64,000 bases of DNA from Hetaerina americana (Eukaryota; Arthropoda; Insecta; Odonata; Calopterygidae). Positions 43,801 through 58,471 of this stretch are shown in pieces. The translations under genes and the position numbers were made by a program. Positions within the stretch are counted from its first letter, which is position 1. Every line of letters starts with the position of its first letter. The stretch covers positions 4,427,848 through 4,491,847 of the forward strand of contig JAKTNV010000023.1 in the NCBI GenBank assembly GCA_022747635.1, given 5' to 3'. The notes under the pieces were generated by a model. The model was not told the origin of the DNA. It saw nothing but the letters and a program-made list of their open reading frames with translations, and did not search any database.

Positions 43801-46800
43801 GTTGCATCTCATCTGTGATCCATTGTTTTGTTGTCCTTTCCCTACTAACTGTTCCTATAGTTTCTCTTGTGGCTCTTGGAATTACTTTTTTTGCATTTCA
43901 AAATTTCCCCAATAGTACTCAGCTCCTTCCCCTTAACCATGACTTTATCACCGGCCTTCTCCTGATCGATCATCTTTAATATTTTTTTAATTGGAAGCCG
44001 GTTTTCATGAGTATTAAATTGATCTCATAGTCCACATCCACTCCCGGAATACTGTGCAAATTGATAATGTTGTTCCTAAATCTGTGAGTGACTATAGTTT
44101 AATCAAAATGATACCTTTCTGAGTCCCATAGCATTTTCTATTCATAAAAATGCCTTTTGTGAGACCGACACCAAATATTGGTGACAACTAACCACTGTCT
44201 CCTGCATATCTTCATTTTTTTCTTCCCATGGTCATTTCTCATTCCTGAATCACATGCCCCCACTCCACCACTTTCTTTCCTTTTGCCTACCACTGAATTC
44301 CAATGCTCTCTCACTATCAAGTATTTTCGAGTAGAAACATACCCGATGATTTCTTCTAATTGGTTGTATTCGCCATTGAATTTATCCTCCTTATGATTGC
44401 TTGATGCCTGTGACCCAATGATCAAGCTCATTATGGAGGATGTGGAGCTATTGGCTGTTAAAGAAATAATCTCAAGGAAGAAGATCCTAAGGCCAATAAA
44501 AACTTGACTTTGGACAGTGCCTGGTGCACATTCTTCCTCCAAGTTCAAGTGCCCTATTTGATTTTCTCCCCGTTGATGGTCACCTGGTGACCGAAATACC
44601 GGTGTAGGAGTTCTTCGTAATTATTTTTATTGGCCTAAGGATCTTCTTCCTTGAGATTATCAAGCTCATTAGTTCTGCTTTTACCTTTACTAGTAATATT
44701 TTATTTTTTGTTCTATTTGAACTATGCTTCTTATTACCTTTTAATGCTATACTATTGCGACCCCATCCTGGTTATTGTCATCTCCACTGTACAAGGTGTT
44801 ATCAAAAAACCACAGGACTCATTTTACAACTTGTTTATTTCGACGGATACAGCTTAATCAAACTTATCACCCCCAAAGTACATGCCTTGGCTGTCAATAC
44901 AACTTTGCCAACGTTTCTTCCAGATCTCGAACGCTGCCTGGTAAGCCGCCTTAGGGATTCTCTACAGGTTTGCCATACAATTAGTTTTTATGCCCGCTAT
45001 AGAGTCAAATTGGTGCCCTTTCAAGGTTGATTTTAACTTTGGAAACAAAACAGTCTGCTCTCACTGCGACCCTCAGTCTCTTCATAACCTTTGAGTAGAG
45101 ATCTTTGTTGACGGTTTGACCTTGAGGGACGTCTTCGTAATGAATCAGTCCTTGCCAAACGAAGAAACACATCAGCATGACCTTCACATTGGACCAGGAC
45201 ATGCGAGCTTTCTTTAGGCTCAGAGAATGAAGTCCTTTCGACTGAGAAGACTGGGCCTTTGTCTTAACATCATGACCATAAACCCATGTTTTGTCACCGG
45301 TTACGATGGTTTTAAGAAACTTTGGGTCGGCATTGTCTCAATCCAGGAGTTCCTGACAAATGTCCACATGTTTTTGTCTCTGTTCATCAGGCAGCACCCG
45401 CGCGACGAATTTTGATGCGACGCGCGCCATACGCAAAATGTCTACCAAAATTGTCTGACTGGGTCCAAACTAATGTTCACTTCCTCGACTATCTCCTTAA
45501 CAGTTAAACTGTAATTTGCTCGCACCAAATCGTTCACCAATTTGACATGGTTGGGATCTGTCGAAGTGGAAGGCCGTTCGCGAATCTTCATCTTTCGAGG
45601 TTCTGCCCGATTTAAGACAACTGTACCACTCAAAACACTGGCTTTGAGTAATAGCTTCATTAGCAAAGTCTTGCTGAATCATTCCAAATATTTCCGTAGC
45701 ACTTTTGCCAAGTTTTAAACGAAATTTCACGCATAGGCTGTTCCTCTAGCTCCTTAATTGCTGCCGTTGCATGCGGCGACGAGCAGGTTAAGACATGTAC
45801 CGCTGCTGCTGGGAAACGACTCGATGTAAACAAATGCTACACCTCTCGTTTTAGTCGTCAGATGTGTCACTAGAGTCTCACGGTGGCTCGTTTTGATCCG
45901 TTGAACGGTGTGCGCAGAATAAAAGCCGTCCGGTCTCTTTTTTTGATCATGCCTTGTATATTACTCTATAACTGTCACTCCAGTTTTCTCCCTATCCTTC
46001 TATCTCACTTTGCATTGGCCTAAATATCTATATTTCCTCTTTCCTTCTCCTGCTCTGAAGTTTCTAATTTATCTGTTTCCAACATTGTCCTAACATTTTC
46101 AGTTCCTATTCCAACTAATTCAATTGTCATCTCTTGTATCTTAAGTGATTTTACTGCTGTCAGTTTTTATTTGCAAGATGCTTTGTGAGCAAGGCTTTTG
46201 TAAGATGATGGCCATTTATTTCTTGCCTCTCACTGCCTTGGCTCAACACATGGATGATTTGGCCAAGTATCATAGTTATAAGTACTCATTTTCTCTATAC
46301 AGTTCATCATTAAATCATTAGATTAATAATTGAGGTGATTTCCCATTGCCTTCTCAAATAGTGTTTTAATGAGGCACCATCAATCAATGGCCACTCCATT
46401 GGGGTCCCATGCCTTTGAAGCTGACAAAGTAAGGAACAGATGCTATGCCTACTATCTTTTTTCTGTCCCTTAACCTTTGACCTATGAGGCACAAGTGATC
46501 CTACCTGGAGTAAACATCATTACTCTAGCTAGCATAGCTCTACTGGTCATTGAAACAGACAAGCCTTTCCACCTCATCAAGTTTGTGATAAATTGGTGGG
46601 AAAATTCGCATATTTTATTTTATTAATATTAATGAATATTTGGTTTTAATTGCTTTATTTATTGAAAGTCAATATTTTCCTAATCAATTCTATATTTTAA
46701 AATATTTATTTTGTGGAATTAAGATGCTTACTGTGATTAGCTTACATACAGAGTAATTCAATTCAATTCAATTTATTTCTTCACCATAGTCATAGAATTA

Positions 46801-49800
46801 TGCATGGCTTTGTCAATACATGTTTTACACTTCATAACAATATGAACAAAACAATATGAACACAAAACACAAATGCAAACACAAAACAATATGAACACAA
46901 AACAATATGAACAATACAAATACATACAATTTACAATTTTCTTGGGATTAACACATTCCAATTATACATTTAAAATGGTATGCATTAGAAAATCATCTAC
47001 ACTATAGAATAATTTCCATGAAAGTAGTTTTTTCACGGCACACTTGAATTTAAAGGAACTCTTGATATTTTTAATATAAGCAGGCAATTTATTGTACATA
47101 AGTATTCCCTGATGATCTATCCCTTTAATGGTTTTATTTACTCTGTGCTGACTTACATGGAATGCATTTTGGCTTCTCGTATTATGACTATGAAGGTCAC
47201 AATTTTTAATAAACATGTCTTGATTTTTGTTAATAAGAGACACTGTTTCAAGAATGTACATACAAGGAAGAGGTAAGATTTCTAGTTTTTCAAAAATAGG
47301 TTTACTGGGAGCTCTATTATTAGAATTAGTTATTATGCGAATAATCTTTTTTTGCATTTTAAATAATTTTGGAAGGAAGATAGAGGAGCCCCAAAAGGGA
47401 ATACCATAATTGAGAAGTGACTGCACATAGCCAAAATATATAGTTCTCAATGCCTTAATGCAAATGATTTCCTTGAGTACAGATAACAGATTTGTGCCAG
47501 TTTTTGAGTTAATTTATTAATATGTTCCTCCCATGAAAGATTAGAGTCAATCCAAATACCTAAAAACTTTGTTACCTTTAGTTCTTTTATGGGGCAACCG
47601 TTAATTATTGGATTATAATTTATTAACTTCTTCTTGAGGTTGAAATTTAAATAATGTGTTTTACTAACATTTAAAGATAGCTTATTGTCAGTGAGCCAGT
47701 TCATCAAATTGTGTGTAGTTCCTGTTACCTCGTTCATTAACTGAATGGGATTATGGTTATTAAAAATTAAGTTAGTATCATCAGCAAATAGTATTGTATT
47801 GGAGAGTGGTAAATTTGCAGGTAAATCATTTATGAAGACTAAAAATAGTAGTGGTCCAAGAATGGAGCCCTGCGGAACTCCACAAATAACAGAAGTTGTA
47901 CTTGATACAGATGAATTCATTTCAATATATTGTGACCTATCAGTTAAATATGATTTAAACCAGTCCTTTGCATTGTCTCTTATACCATATGTTTCTAATT
48001 TTTTCAAAAGAATTCCATGGTTAACTCTATCGAAAGCTTTTTTTAAATCAATAAAAAGCCCTGCAACATGACTATTACTATCTAAGGCATTCCATATATT
48101 CCTTGTAAATGAGAAAAGGGCATCATTAATGGACTTATTCCTTCTGAAGCCAAATTGATGATTGTCAATGACAGAGGATTTATCGAAAAAGGAAATCAAT
48201 CTCAGATACATGACCTTCTCCAAAATTTTGGAGAAACCTGAGAGTAAGGAAATTGGTCTATAATTCTCAATGTTCTCCTTCTCTCCTTTTTTAAACAGAG
48301 CTTTAATTTTTGCAACTTTAAATTTGGAGGGAAATTGACCAGCACTTAGGGAAAGATTACAAATTTCAGTCAGTGGTTCAGCAATAAAGGTGGCACAACT
48401 TTTTATAACAGCATCAGGTATACCATCAGGGCCACATGAATATTTATTATTTAACTGATTGATTATCCTCAATATTTCATTTTTAGTAACAGGTTCTAGA
48501 TATATAGAGGAGGAATTGATGACCATTTTAGAAGTACCTGTGTTAGTGGGTGACTGTTTGGGAGTTTGATCGACACCTACTTGGGCAAAGTAATCATTGA
48601 AAATATCTAAAAATTTTTGGACACTTGTTATTGTTGTGCCATTATAACATATTTTAGATATTGTATTGCTATTAATTTTATTTTTCCCTGTTTCCTGCTT
48701 CACTACTTTCCAGATAGTCTTAGATTTATTAGATGATGTTGTTATCAAGGAGCTGGTATACAGCTTTTTTGCTAGAGTAATGGTAGTTCTCAAAATTTTA
48801 CAATAACTTTTGTAGTATTTTATTAACTCTGGATCATTAGAATCAATACATTGCTTATACAAAGCTCTTTTTCTATTACAAGAAATAATTATTCCTCTTG
48901 TTAACCAAGGACTATTTTCAGGTTTACTTTTATTATGCTTGACAATTTTTTTAAGGGGAAATGCTAAATCATGGTAATAAGTAATGATATTGATAAAGCT
49001 GTCAACTTTACTATCAAGATCAGTAGGGTAATTAATATCCTCCCATGTTTCTTTTGACAATAATGTATTAAAATATTGAAGACTATAAGGATCATATGTT
49101 CTTTTATAGACAATTTCTGCATTTAACTTTTTATGGTGTCCATCGTCATATGATAGGGATAAGAGAATTGCTTTGTGATCAGAAAGTCCTGTACAAATAA
49201 CTTCAGAGGACTTTTCATAAAAGTCATTCCCAATTATGAATTGATCAAGACATGAGTTGATCCTTGTTGGGTCTTTAATCGTTTCTGTCATATCATGAGA
49301 GCACAGAATAGCAAGTAAATCACGTTTAATGTAGGAATTTTTCAAGAAATCTATATTAAAATCACCACATATTAAAACTGGTTTCTTTTTGTTTTTAAGT
49401 AACCCAATAAGAGTATCTAATTTATTTAAGAATGCATCTTCAAGGCCGCTTGGAGATCTATAGAAACAAACTATAAAAATACTACCATTGGGAAGATAGA
49501 TTTCAACGACAGAATGCTCAAAGTTTTTTTCCTCATTTAGAAATGAAGTAAAGGATTGTGTTTTGGCTTTAATATTATTTCTGACAAGAATAGCTGTACC
49601 TCCATTTTTGAAATGTGTTCTGCAATAAAGACTAACTAGATTGTAATTGGCTAGACAAACATGCTCACTTTCTGTCTTAGATAACCAGTGTTCAGATAAG
49701 CATAGCACATCAATATTGGTTTCTAATGTGGATAAGATTGCTTCCAATTCAAATACCTTATTTCTAACACATTGAATATTTTGATGGAGTACATTGAGCT

Positions 49801-52800
49801 TCTTGTTTAGTCAAATAGACGCAGAGTTTGATTCAGGTCTAGCGCCAACACATGCAGAGTAGGAGCTTGCAATAGGTATTACTTCTGTCAAAACCTTAAT
49901 TATTTCATTGGAAACAAAACGTTTTCCCTGCTTGTTTAAGTGTAAACCATGAGTTGTATGGAACCTGCGATCAAGTTTACCAATGTTAAGGATCCATACA
50001 TTTTTAAAACTTTGGCAAATTTTAGAGATCAATGCATTCACCTTTTCTATTTCTATATTTACACAAGAAGTTGTCGGTAAGTCGTACCGATATGGTAAGT
50101 GGCAGACAATTACATTCGTGAGTGACAACTTTGGAAGCAATTGCTTCAAGGTTTCAATTAAACAGTTGGCTTTGTTATGATAGATATCAATTGTTCCCCC
50201 TAGTAAAACTATGAAATCACTTCCAGTAAATTTTTCACCAATATTCTCACACCCATTAACCACATCTTTTAATTCGGCTCCTGGTTTCACCGAACCATCA
50301 AAACACAAATTTTGGTCTCCATTAATGTCATTTAGCATAACCGCCATACCTCGACCATGACTGTCGGAGTAAATAGATACCTTCCTTTTTGTCTCGGGCC
50401 TCTTCCTTGTCCCAGAAGCTCTCGGTTTGAGTTTCACATGATGTGCAGTCGGAAGAAGAAATCCCTCTTCGGAGTGATCAGCAGTACTTTGAAAATCAGT
50501 TCCAAATTCGTCACTGAGAGGCTGGAATTTATTTTGAAGAGAAATACTGTTCTCATCTGACGACTGTTTGGAATTATTTTTCTTTGCCGCTTTAGTTTTC
50601 ACGGTAGTCCATGCAGGCTTTGTAGTTGAATCTTTTGAGCGCGCACTGTATGCATCAGATATAGATTCACTAATAATACACTCGAGCTCATTTAGCCTTT
50701 GAGTTAAATTCACATTTTCTTTCACTAATTCATTGTTAATTGACTTTATCACAAGCAATTCATTTCTCAATGCCTCGAGATCAATTTCCGAGACGAGAGA
50801 CGTGCACTCAGGATTTTGTTCAACAACGTGGCTTTGTTTACACCTATCACTGCAATACCAAACTTTAGGAAATGTAGCATTTGGATCCAATTCTGTACAT
50901 TTGTGGTGATACCAATCACCACAAAGACGGCAATTTATACCGATTGTAACATTCGTACGACATTTTCACACTTAATATTAGTTACACTATTATTTTTACG
51001 GGAGCTACTTCGTAAACAGTACGTTACCGGCGCCATCTTGCCTTTCCCTTCTCACCACTGAATCACCACTGAATAAAGTTGGAAGGTTGTTAATTAATAA
51101 AGTAAAAAGTAGGTGACTCAGAATAGATTCTTTATATAAAATATAATAATAATAATATATTTTTTTATTATTAATAGAGAATTAGAATAATTTTTTTATT
51201 ATTAATTGTACTTGCCCAAAAAATTGACCTCCACCCTAGGAGGATCCTCTTATTTTCCCTAAACTTGAACTCCTTAGCCCAGTTATGATTAATATCCCTG
51301 TTTATGAGATTGTTGATCTTTGACAGTCCTTTGTTTTCATGATAACGATATTAACAAAATTTTATGGCACCATAAAGTTTCCTGCACAAGAAATCTTCAT
51401 TTTGAAATGATTTGTAATAGTATTCTTCTATAAAAATTTAGCTAAACAGAAAAAAAAATATAATGTAAAGCTGATTAAATACCAAGATATATCCAACATA
51501 TACCTTTGCTGGGAATGACTATATTTTATTTGAATCCTCTCAATACATAGCCATAATTAATTAGAATATGCATCCTGGTTAGTAGTATATCAAATTCCTG
51601 TTTACATTTTTTTCATGGCCATGAAGCCATGTTCGAGACTTCAGCTTATAGCATGGGAAGCTGCTGTTTTGTTACTATGAATTATTTTGCAAAATTTTTT
51701 TCTAATCTTACCTTTCAAAGAATCTTTGAACAGAGTTGTTGATTTTCTCATTTATATTGAAGTAAACCATACACTTACATTTTGTAATTTTTGACCATTA
51801 TTTACCTTAATTAATTAGGCAATATACCGGCTAATGTAGGTTTCAACTACCCACAAGAATTTGGTTTTTTCTTAATAATGAACAACCCAATATCCAATTA
51901 TATACAAAGCCCCTCTTCATCTCTGTGCATATCCTTCCTTCATTTCATTCTCTCCTACATTCCTTTTCTATTCCTGTCCCTTCCCTATTAGACTAACATT
52001 CTTCCCTCTATTACTCTTCAGCATCCCAATGCTGACCAATATGCCCTTTGCCATATTTCCTATATCTTCATGATTTCTTCCTTCAATTCCCTCTCCTCTT
52101 TCACTATACCTAAGACTTCCTCATTTATTACAGTTTGAACCATTTTATCTCCTCCATCGGTTGCCATGCCCACATTTTAAAATCTTACAATATACGTCCA
52201 TTATCCTACTTCAGTGACCATTTTCCCATGCCATATATAATTACACTCCATATCAAAGTTTTAACGAGTCTTTTCTTAAGATTTCTACTGTTATCAACTC
52301 CCTACTCCTTTTATAACCCTTTTTGTCTTGCGCAATTCTTTTCCTTGCTTCCCAACTACTTTGACCTATTTAGTCCAAAAAATTTCGAGATAAGTAAACT
52401 TTTCTATCTGATCTAGTTTTTGCCCTATCATTTTATTTTGAAGCTTAGCCTATGTATTTCTGGAAAATCATATTACCTCTGATTTATTTCTATTGATTTT
52501 CATCCTTAACCTGTGGCAGTGAATTTCAAATTCACTCAGCAATGCTTGCAATACCATGGCTAAGACATCCAGTCTTTAGTATACCTAACTTTATGATTTT
52601 GATTTCCTGAGTTTGCCACAACTTTTATTCCTATCTCAAGATCTTCCCATACCTCTTTAATTATTTCCTCAGCATACATATTGAACAGTGCAAGTGATAA
52701 TGGACAATCCTGCCTTATTCTTCTTCCTAACAATGTCCATCTAGACTCTACATCCATCACTCACACATGGTCAGTCTGACACATGTAGAGGTTATGGTTA

Positions 52801-55800
52801 GCCTCCTGTGCCTATCTATTCCTTATTATTATCCAGATATTAATCTCTTCCAATTTTCAGTAATATACTCAAAAGTTTTTCCCAATTCCCTCTATCAAAC
52901 ACCTTTTTGAAATCTATGAACAAAGCAAATATGTCCTAATTTCATTATGTATTCCTCTTGATTAATGATCTCATTACAGCAATGGCATTGTGTGTAACTC
53001 TACCCATCACAAACCTAAAATGAGCTTCCGCTAAGTAATCATTTGCCCTGTTCTCTATCCTTTTTTGATGATCCTGAGAACCCCTTTACCTGCATGGGAA
53101 ATAAAACTTATTGTTCTGTAATCCTCAAATAATGTAGCCTTTACCTTTTTTGAAATAGGACCTAACAGTGATCTCACAAAGTCTTCCAGCCATATGTCTT
53201 CCTTATAGAGTCTACAAACCATTCCACGTAGTCTTTTTCCAACAAATTGCTAAATCTTTTTGTTGTTCTACAGGAATGTTTTCCATTCCAGGACCTGAAT
53301 AGATTTCATATTATCCTAAGTGAACTTTTGATTTAATTTGAGGACAAGAGGAAATTTATGGGTCCTTTCTTTTGTGTATGTAATTGTGAAATGAAAGTAT
53401 CAAATTATTATAATAAAATAAAATTTCTTGATCTGAATATCTGATTGATGACATCTATTGGATTTTAAATTAGGTCAGGATATCAGGATAATACCTTAAA
53501 GAACTTACAATAAGTATTTGCCTGGTAACTCCACATGATAATGCATTTACTTAAAAAAGCATTTTTGTGATTTTCATTTCACTTATTTAGGTCTAGGAAA
53601 AAGGATTTTTGGTTTAATCGGAGAAGAGCTACAGGCTGATGGAAAAGCATTATTGTGTGAATACATGCTGGACTTGATTGACAAATGGATCGTGCTTAGT
53701 GACATAAAGGTAATTTGGCCTATTACTCGTCCACAAATACATAAGGATAACATGTTGGCTAAATTTACCAATAGAAGATGGTAAGATGGTTCAGCTCATG
53801 GAAAATTTTTAGCTTTATTAATGCCATTCCTTATGTTTGATCCCTTAATATTTTCATGGGATAAATGTGAACTCAATATAAGTTCATTGTTTTAACAATG
53901 CTTTTGGTGAGTCCTCATTGATAATGCATATTCCATTAGTCATTATATATAATGGTGATGAAATATTTTTTTGTCATGTGTGTTACTATTCTCTCTCTGC
54001 CAATCATATGATTACCTATGCTACAAAGTTTTTTAAATTTCTAAAATAGCACTTTCTATTTGTTTCATTGATAGTTTTATATTATCAAACCCAGTGTCAC
54101 ATATGAAGTCCAACATTATTTCAATAATTTGCAAATTGTTCTTAGTTTTAATATTTTTATAAAGCAATGCCAGTTTGATGATTGGTTTGTAGTTGCTCTT
54201 TCAAATTATTTCATACTGACTACCTAATTTTTCATGATGTCATAATTTTCCTTTCTACTGCTCTCATTGTTCATCCTTGGCCTTCTTTTATTAGTCTATA
54301 CTTTTATGTTTACTTCAATTTTTCTTTGATAAGTCTTTGCAATGTGGCTGAAAATAAACAATTATTATATTTGTTCCTGAGTAACTGTACATAAATGATC
54401 AGAATGATATTTTAGATTATAAATGCTAGAAGAATAGGTCAAGAGGGACAAGAAATGTTTTAGCAGGTGCTGTTATAAAGGGAAATAGTAACAAGGATAT
54501 CTAGAATGATTCCTTGGAGTCAGCAGGATTTTTGAAATGGGAATGGATTGAAGACAGCAAACATAATTGATGGATGATTGTTGAGCAGGCATTGTCGGCT
54601 ATTGGTAAAATATGACCTGAGTGAGTGGTAGACCTTAAAAAGATATATTTCCAGCCAATTCTAAGGTCCTCAATTGGATTGATGTGGATGTTTCTTTGGG
54701 GTAGGATATAATTGCTGCATTGTATCAATTATCAAAATGTTCACTTTAGGTAGTTGCATGCCTGAGATTGGGAGGGATATGGATTGAGAGAATGGGTTAC
54801 AGAATACTTTATAATTATTAATTCTAATATTGAGCAGTAAAGAGCAGGTCAATATAGAAAGCTGGGCACTGAATAATGTGTTTTTGTAAGAATATTATAT
54901 ACCTCCAAAAATGTACACTCTGCATGTAGATGGTATTAATTTGGAAGCATCTAAGTAAAAGTTTCAATGCATTAGAGGCATTCCAGTCAGTAAAAACGGA
55001 AGTAATTTTTTTGCACCTTTTCCATTAATACAAGTTATCATACGCTGGCTTGTTTTAAAGTACAATTTATGTCTGGATAATTTATGGACAAATGATTGAC
55101 AAATATATCATAAATTATGAGATAATGATAATGCTGTAAATAATTTGATGAAGTTAGAGAAATTGTGAAAACATACATCAGTTTCATTTTTATTCCATCC
55201 TAGGAAAATAGGACCTTTTACGATATGTGTCTAAAATGATTAAAAAGCTTAGGTGAGAAGAATGAATAATGATTTTGAGGCAAAATGTTGCACTACCCTC
55301 CAAGTTTTGTAGTAGAGTAGCATTTTTTCCATTTATCCCTTCCTGCATCTATGCTGATTTAAGGGCAACTCTTAAGTCATCAGCCTTCATTGAACTAGAG
55401 AAAAAAATTTGGATGGAAATAATCTTTAAAAATTCTATAAAAACAAGTTAGTAAATTATAACCTAAATTTTGCGGAATAGAGATTATTTTACCAGTAATA
55501 ACAATCAGTGGACAGGGGCTAATTACTTCCCTGAGACCACATGTAATTCCCCAGCAAGATTCTCTGCCTAAATTTATAAAATATGGATCAAGTTAAGGCT
55601 ATTCTCAGGAATACAGGATCTTTAATAGTTTTTTATCCAAATATTGGATGTTTATATGAGCCAAAGTTATACTAAACATTCAGGGCACTCTAATAGTTAC
55701 TACTGCAGAAATCATTGATTAAGTCTGCAATGAATGAAAGAAAATTTAAGATGTCTGCGCTTTTTTCGGTCTTGGCTTGTACTGCAGCTTCCATTGGGAT

Positions 55801-58422
55801 GATTGAGCTTTAATTTTCATGTCATAACCATTAACCAATAATTCATCACCAGTTGTGACTCTCTGGAGCAAATTTGGGGGGTTGCAGACAGAATCCAACA
55901 CCTCATTAACAATGTTCATGCACTGCTGTTTTTGGCCGAAATTCAGCAATTTTGGCGTGACCCGTGTCATACCCAAATTATTGGTAAAAATCGAATGGCA
56001 TGAGCCAATCGATATGTTTAGGTCCTCAGCAACGTCTCTAATGGTGATTCGACGATTGGCCAAAACTATTTTCTTCACTTCATCAACGTTTATGTCTGTT
56101 GTCATTGTGCTCGGGCATCCAGGACGCTCTTCGTCGTTCACATCTTCTCGGCCCTCTTATAACATGTTGTACCACCGGTAAATGTTGTTTTGGTCCAAGG
56201 TAGCTTCTCCATATGCCACATTCAACACCCGGAATGTGTCTGCACACTTAATTTTGTTTTTCACACAAAATTTGATTAATGAATTTCATCCATTTTTTGG
56301 AACATGCAAAAATCGAAGACAAGCCAAAACATAAGCAAAACAGCTGTTAACAATTAATTGAACATTAAAAATTGCTGATTTTTTCGGCATGAGTGAGAGA
56401 CTTATGTACCAATATAACGATACATAAAAATCGAAAATCAAATACACGTAACCCACGAAAATTCTAAATTTGTGATATGTTTTGAACAGAACTTGTATAC
56501 TGTTGTCCAATTAGATTAAAGAGTCCACATGTTCTACTTTCACCTTTTAAATTTCAACATCAGCCTTCAGATACTTCAGCAGTTTTTGGCGCTACTAAAA
56601 TATCAGTGACAATCTGGAGCATGTTAATTTCCTCACCCAATACTGTTATTCTCTTATTGCACAATTCTTGCTCCCTTTTAATCACCTCGCCTAGATGCAT
56701 ATTAAAAGTATTAGCAAGATGTTACAACCTTTTCTATTCCTTTTGTTTATTTTGGCATCTTTATTCCTTTCATTTCTCATTTTTAGATGTGTTAGCTGAT
56801 TCTTGTAGGTGTAATGGATAATTATTTTGTTACTGTAGTCCTTTCAAAGAGCTCTTAATATCCTTGGCATATTTTTTATTGAACATTATTGAAGTTCTTC
56901 CATTAAAGTGCGATTGCCGCACAAAGTGGCCTGTTATTGTCTCATTTCAATGGGCAGTACACCAAAGCTGAATATTGGCTCTCTCGCTGTTCAGTATTCC
57001 CTGAATCTAATTTAGTTTTCCTATAATTAATTTTTTTCCTATAATTCAGGTTATTATCCTGGTGTTATTGATATGTGAAACATCAAGCCCAACATTGTGT
57101 GTTCTTTAATTTCACTTATGTTTCCTATATTTGTTATGGCATAAATCATGCTCTTCTCAAAGTCCTTAGGGCATGTCTGAGTGTGGTAGCAATTGCTGAT
57201 TATTCCTAAAAGGGTTTTCTTCAATTTGAGCCTGAGTGCCTTCACTATTTTTGTTTGTTTTGTCAACTCATCTTGCCTTGTCGTTCTTCAGGTCTTTCAT
57301 GGTTCTGTCATATTTACTTCTCAGCAATTTCAGCCCATGTTGATCTGTTTCTGTAATGAGTTTTTGTATAATTAAATTTAAAATGAAATGGCATGGGCCT
57401 TTAATAAAACCCTTCTATGTACGCCTTTGATCTCTTCCCAATTACTCAATACCTTTTGGGTAACTTTACTCTAGCATCATGGACACTTGGGCTTTCTTTT
57501 AATATCCCTTTGACCATTTGAATTTGAGTCGTGTCTCTCTTCTTAGTAACCCATCATTCAAAACGTCCTGAGCAGAAAATAACATTTGTTTTGCAACATT
57601 TATTTTTATTCATTAACATAATCATCATCAAGATTTATGCAATGAATCAAATGCTTTTGTAACATTTTGATCTCATACTTGTCATATGATTTGTCCTTTT
57701 GCTCAAAATAAGCTTCAGTTCTAGTGAAGACTTCCTCATTTAGAGCCTTAATATTTTTCCCTGCATTCTTTTTGAGACCAGCAAACAATCAGTAGTTGAT
57801 TTGGGTATATGTTGTGTGCGGAGAGTATGATGGGTGTCCAGCTTGTTCAACTTGGCCATCATTTTCATTGACTTGTGGGCTTCATAGATGCTCCCTTTTC
57901 AAGGTAGTCAATGTAAATGTACCTAGTGCATCCTAAAAAATCCCATTCAGTAAGTCTCCGGACCTATTGGATGAAGGGTTGCATTCATTAGTCCTTTGGA
58001 GAACAAGCAGCTTTTCATTTCCTCTTTCTGGATCTAATAATGCCTGGATTTTTTGCACAACTAATTGTAAAAGTTTAAAATTGTAAAATGTATCTAAAAC
58101 CTTAGATACTTTTTTTACTCCTAAGTTTTACAATGTAATTTATAATAGATTTCATCTAAGGCCATTTAGATTTAATGATCTTAAAAGCTGCATATCTGCT
58201 TCCATGTTTATAGTAGCTTTCATTACCATTCAGTATCCTTCTTTATTTCTTTCTTTAGTTGATAATGTCTTTGTACAGGTGGGGATGAACCTTAATACTA
58301 GTATTTCTCTTTTGTCAGCATTCCTGTGTCAATTTTTATCTCATTTTACATTTAAGTTATGTGAATCGCTTATGAATCTGGATGGATGGGAACAAATTTT
58401 TAGCAAATATATCAGTTAATTA

Positions 58423-58471
<49 letters not shown>

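Larger units (their letters stand above)
46752..51072 (-). mobile_element. CR1-like LINE, nearly full length, antisense to ATM
   Basis: About 4.3 kb with a 5' leader, ORF1, ORF2, a 3' UTR and a short 3' repeat, TTGAATTGAATTGAAT on the minus strand at 46757-46773. ORF1 has a zinc finger, coiled coil and SGNH hydrolase; ORF2 has endonuclease and RT. This ORF1 architecture is known from CR1-group LINEs. Only a few frame breaks are present, so it is young. I saw no clear target-site duplication. Confidence 0.88.

Noticed and set aside
49811..50890. 359-codon ORF with an SGNH/GDSL hydrolase domain as a host esterase gene
   Set aside because: It sits directly upstream of a LINE endonuclease-RT in the same frame and carries the zinc finger and coiled coil typical of CR1-type ORF1.
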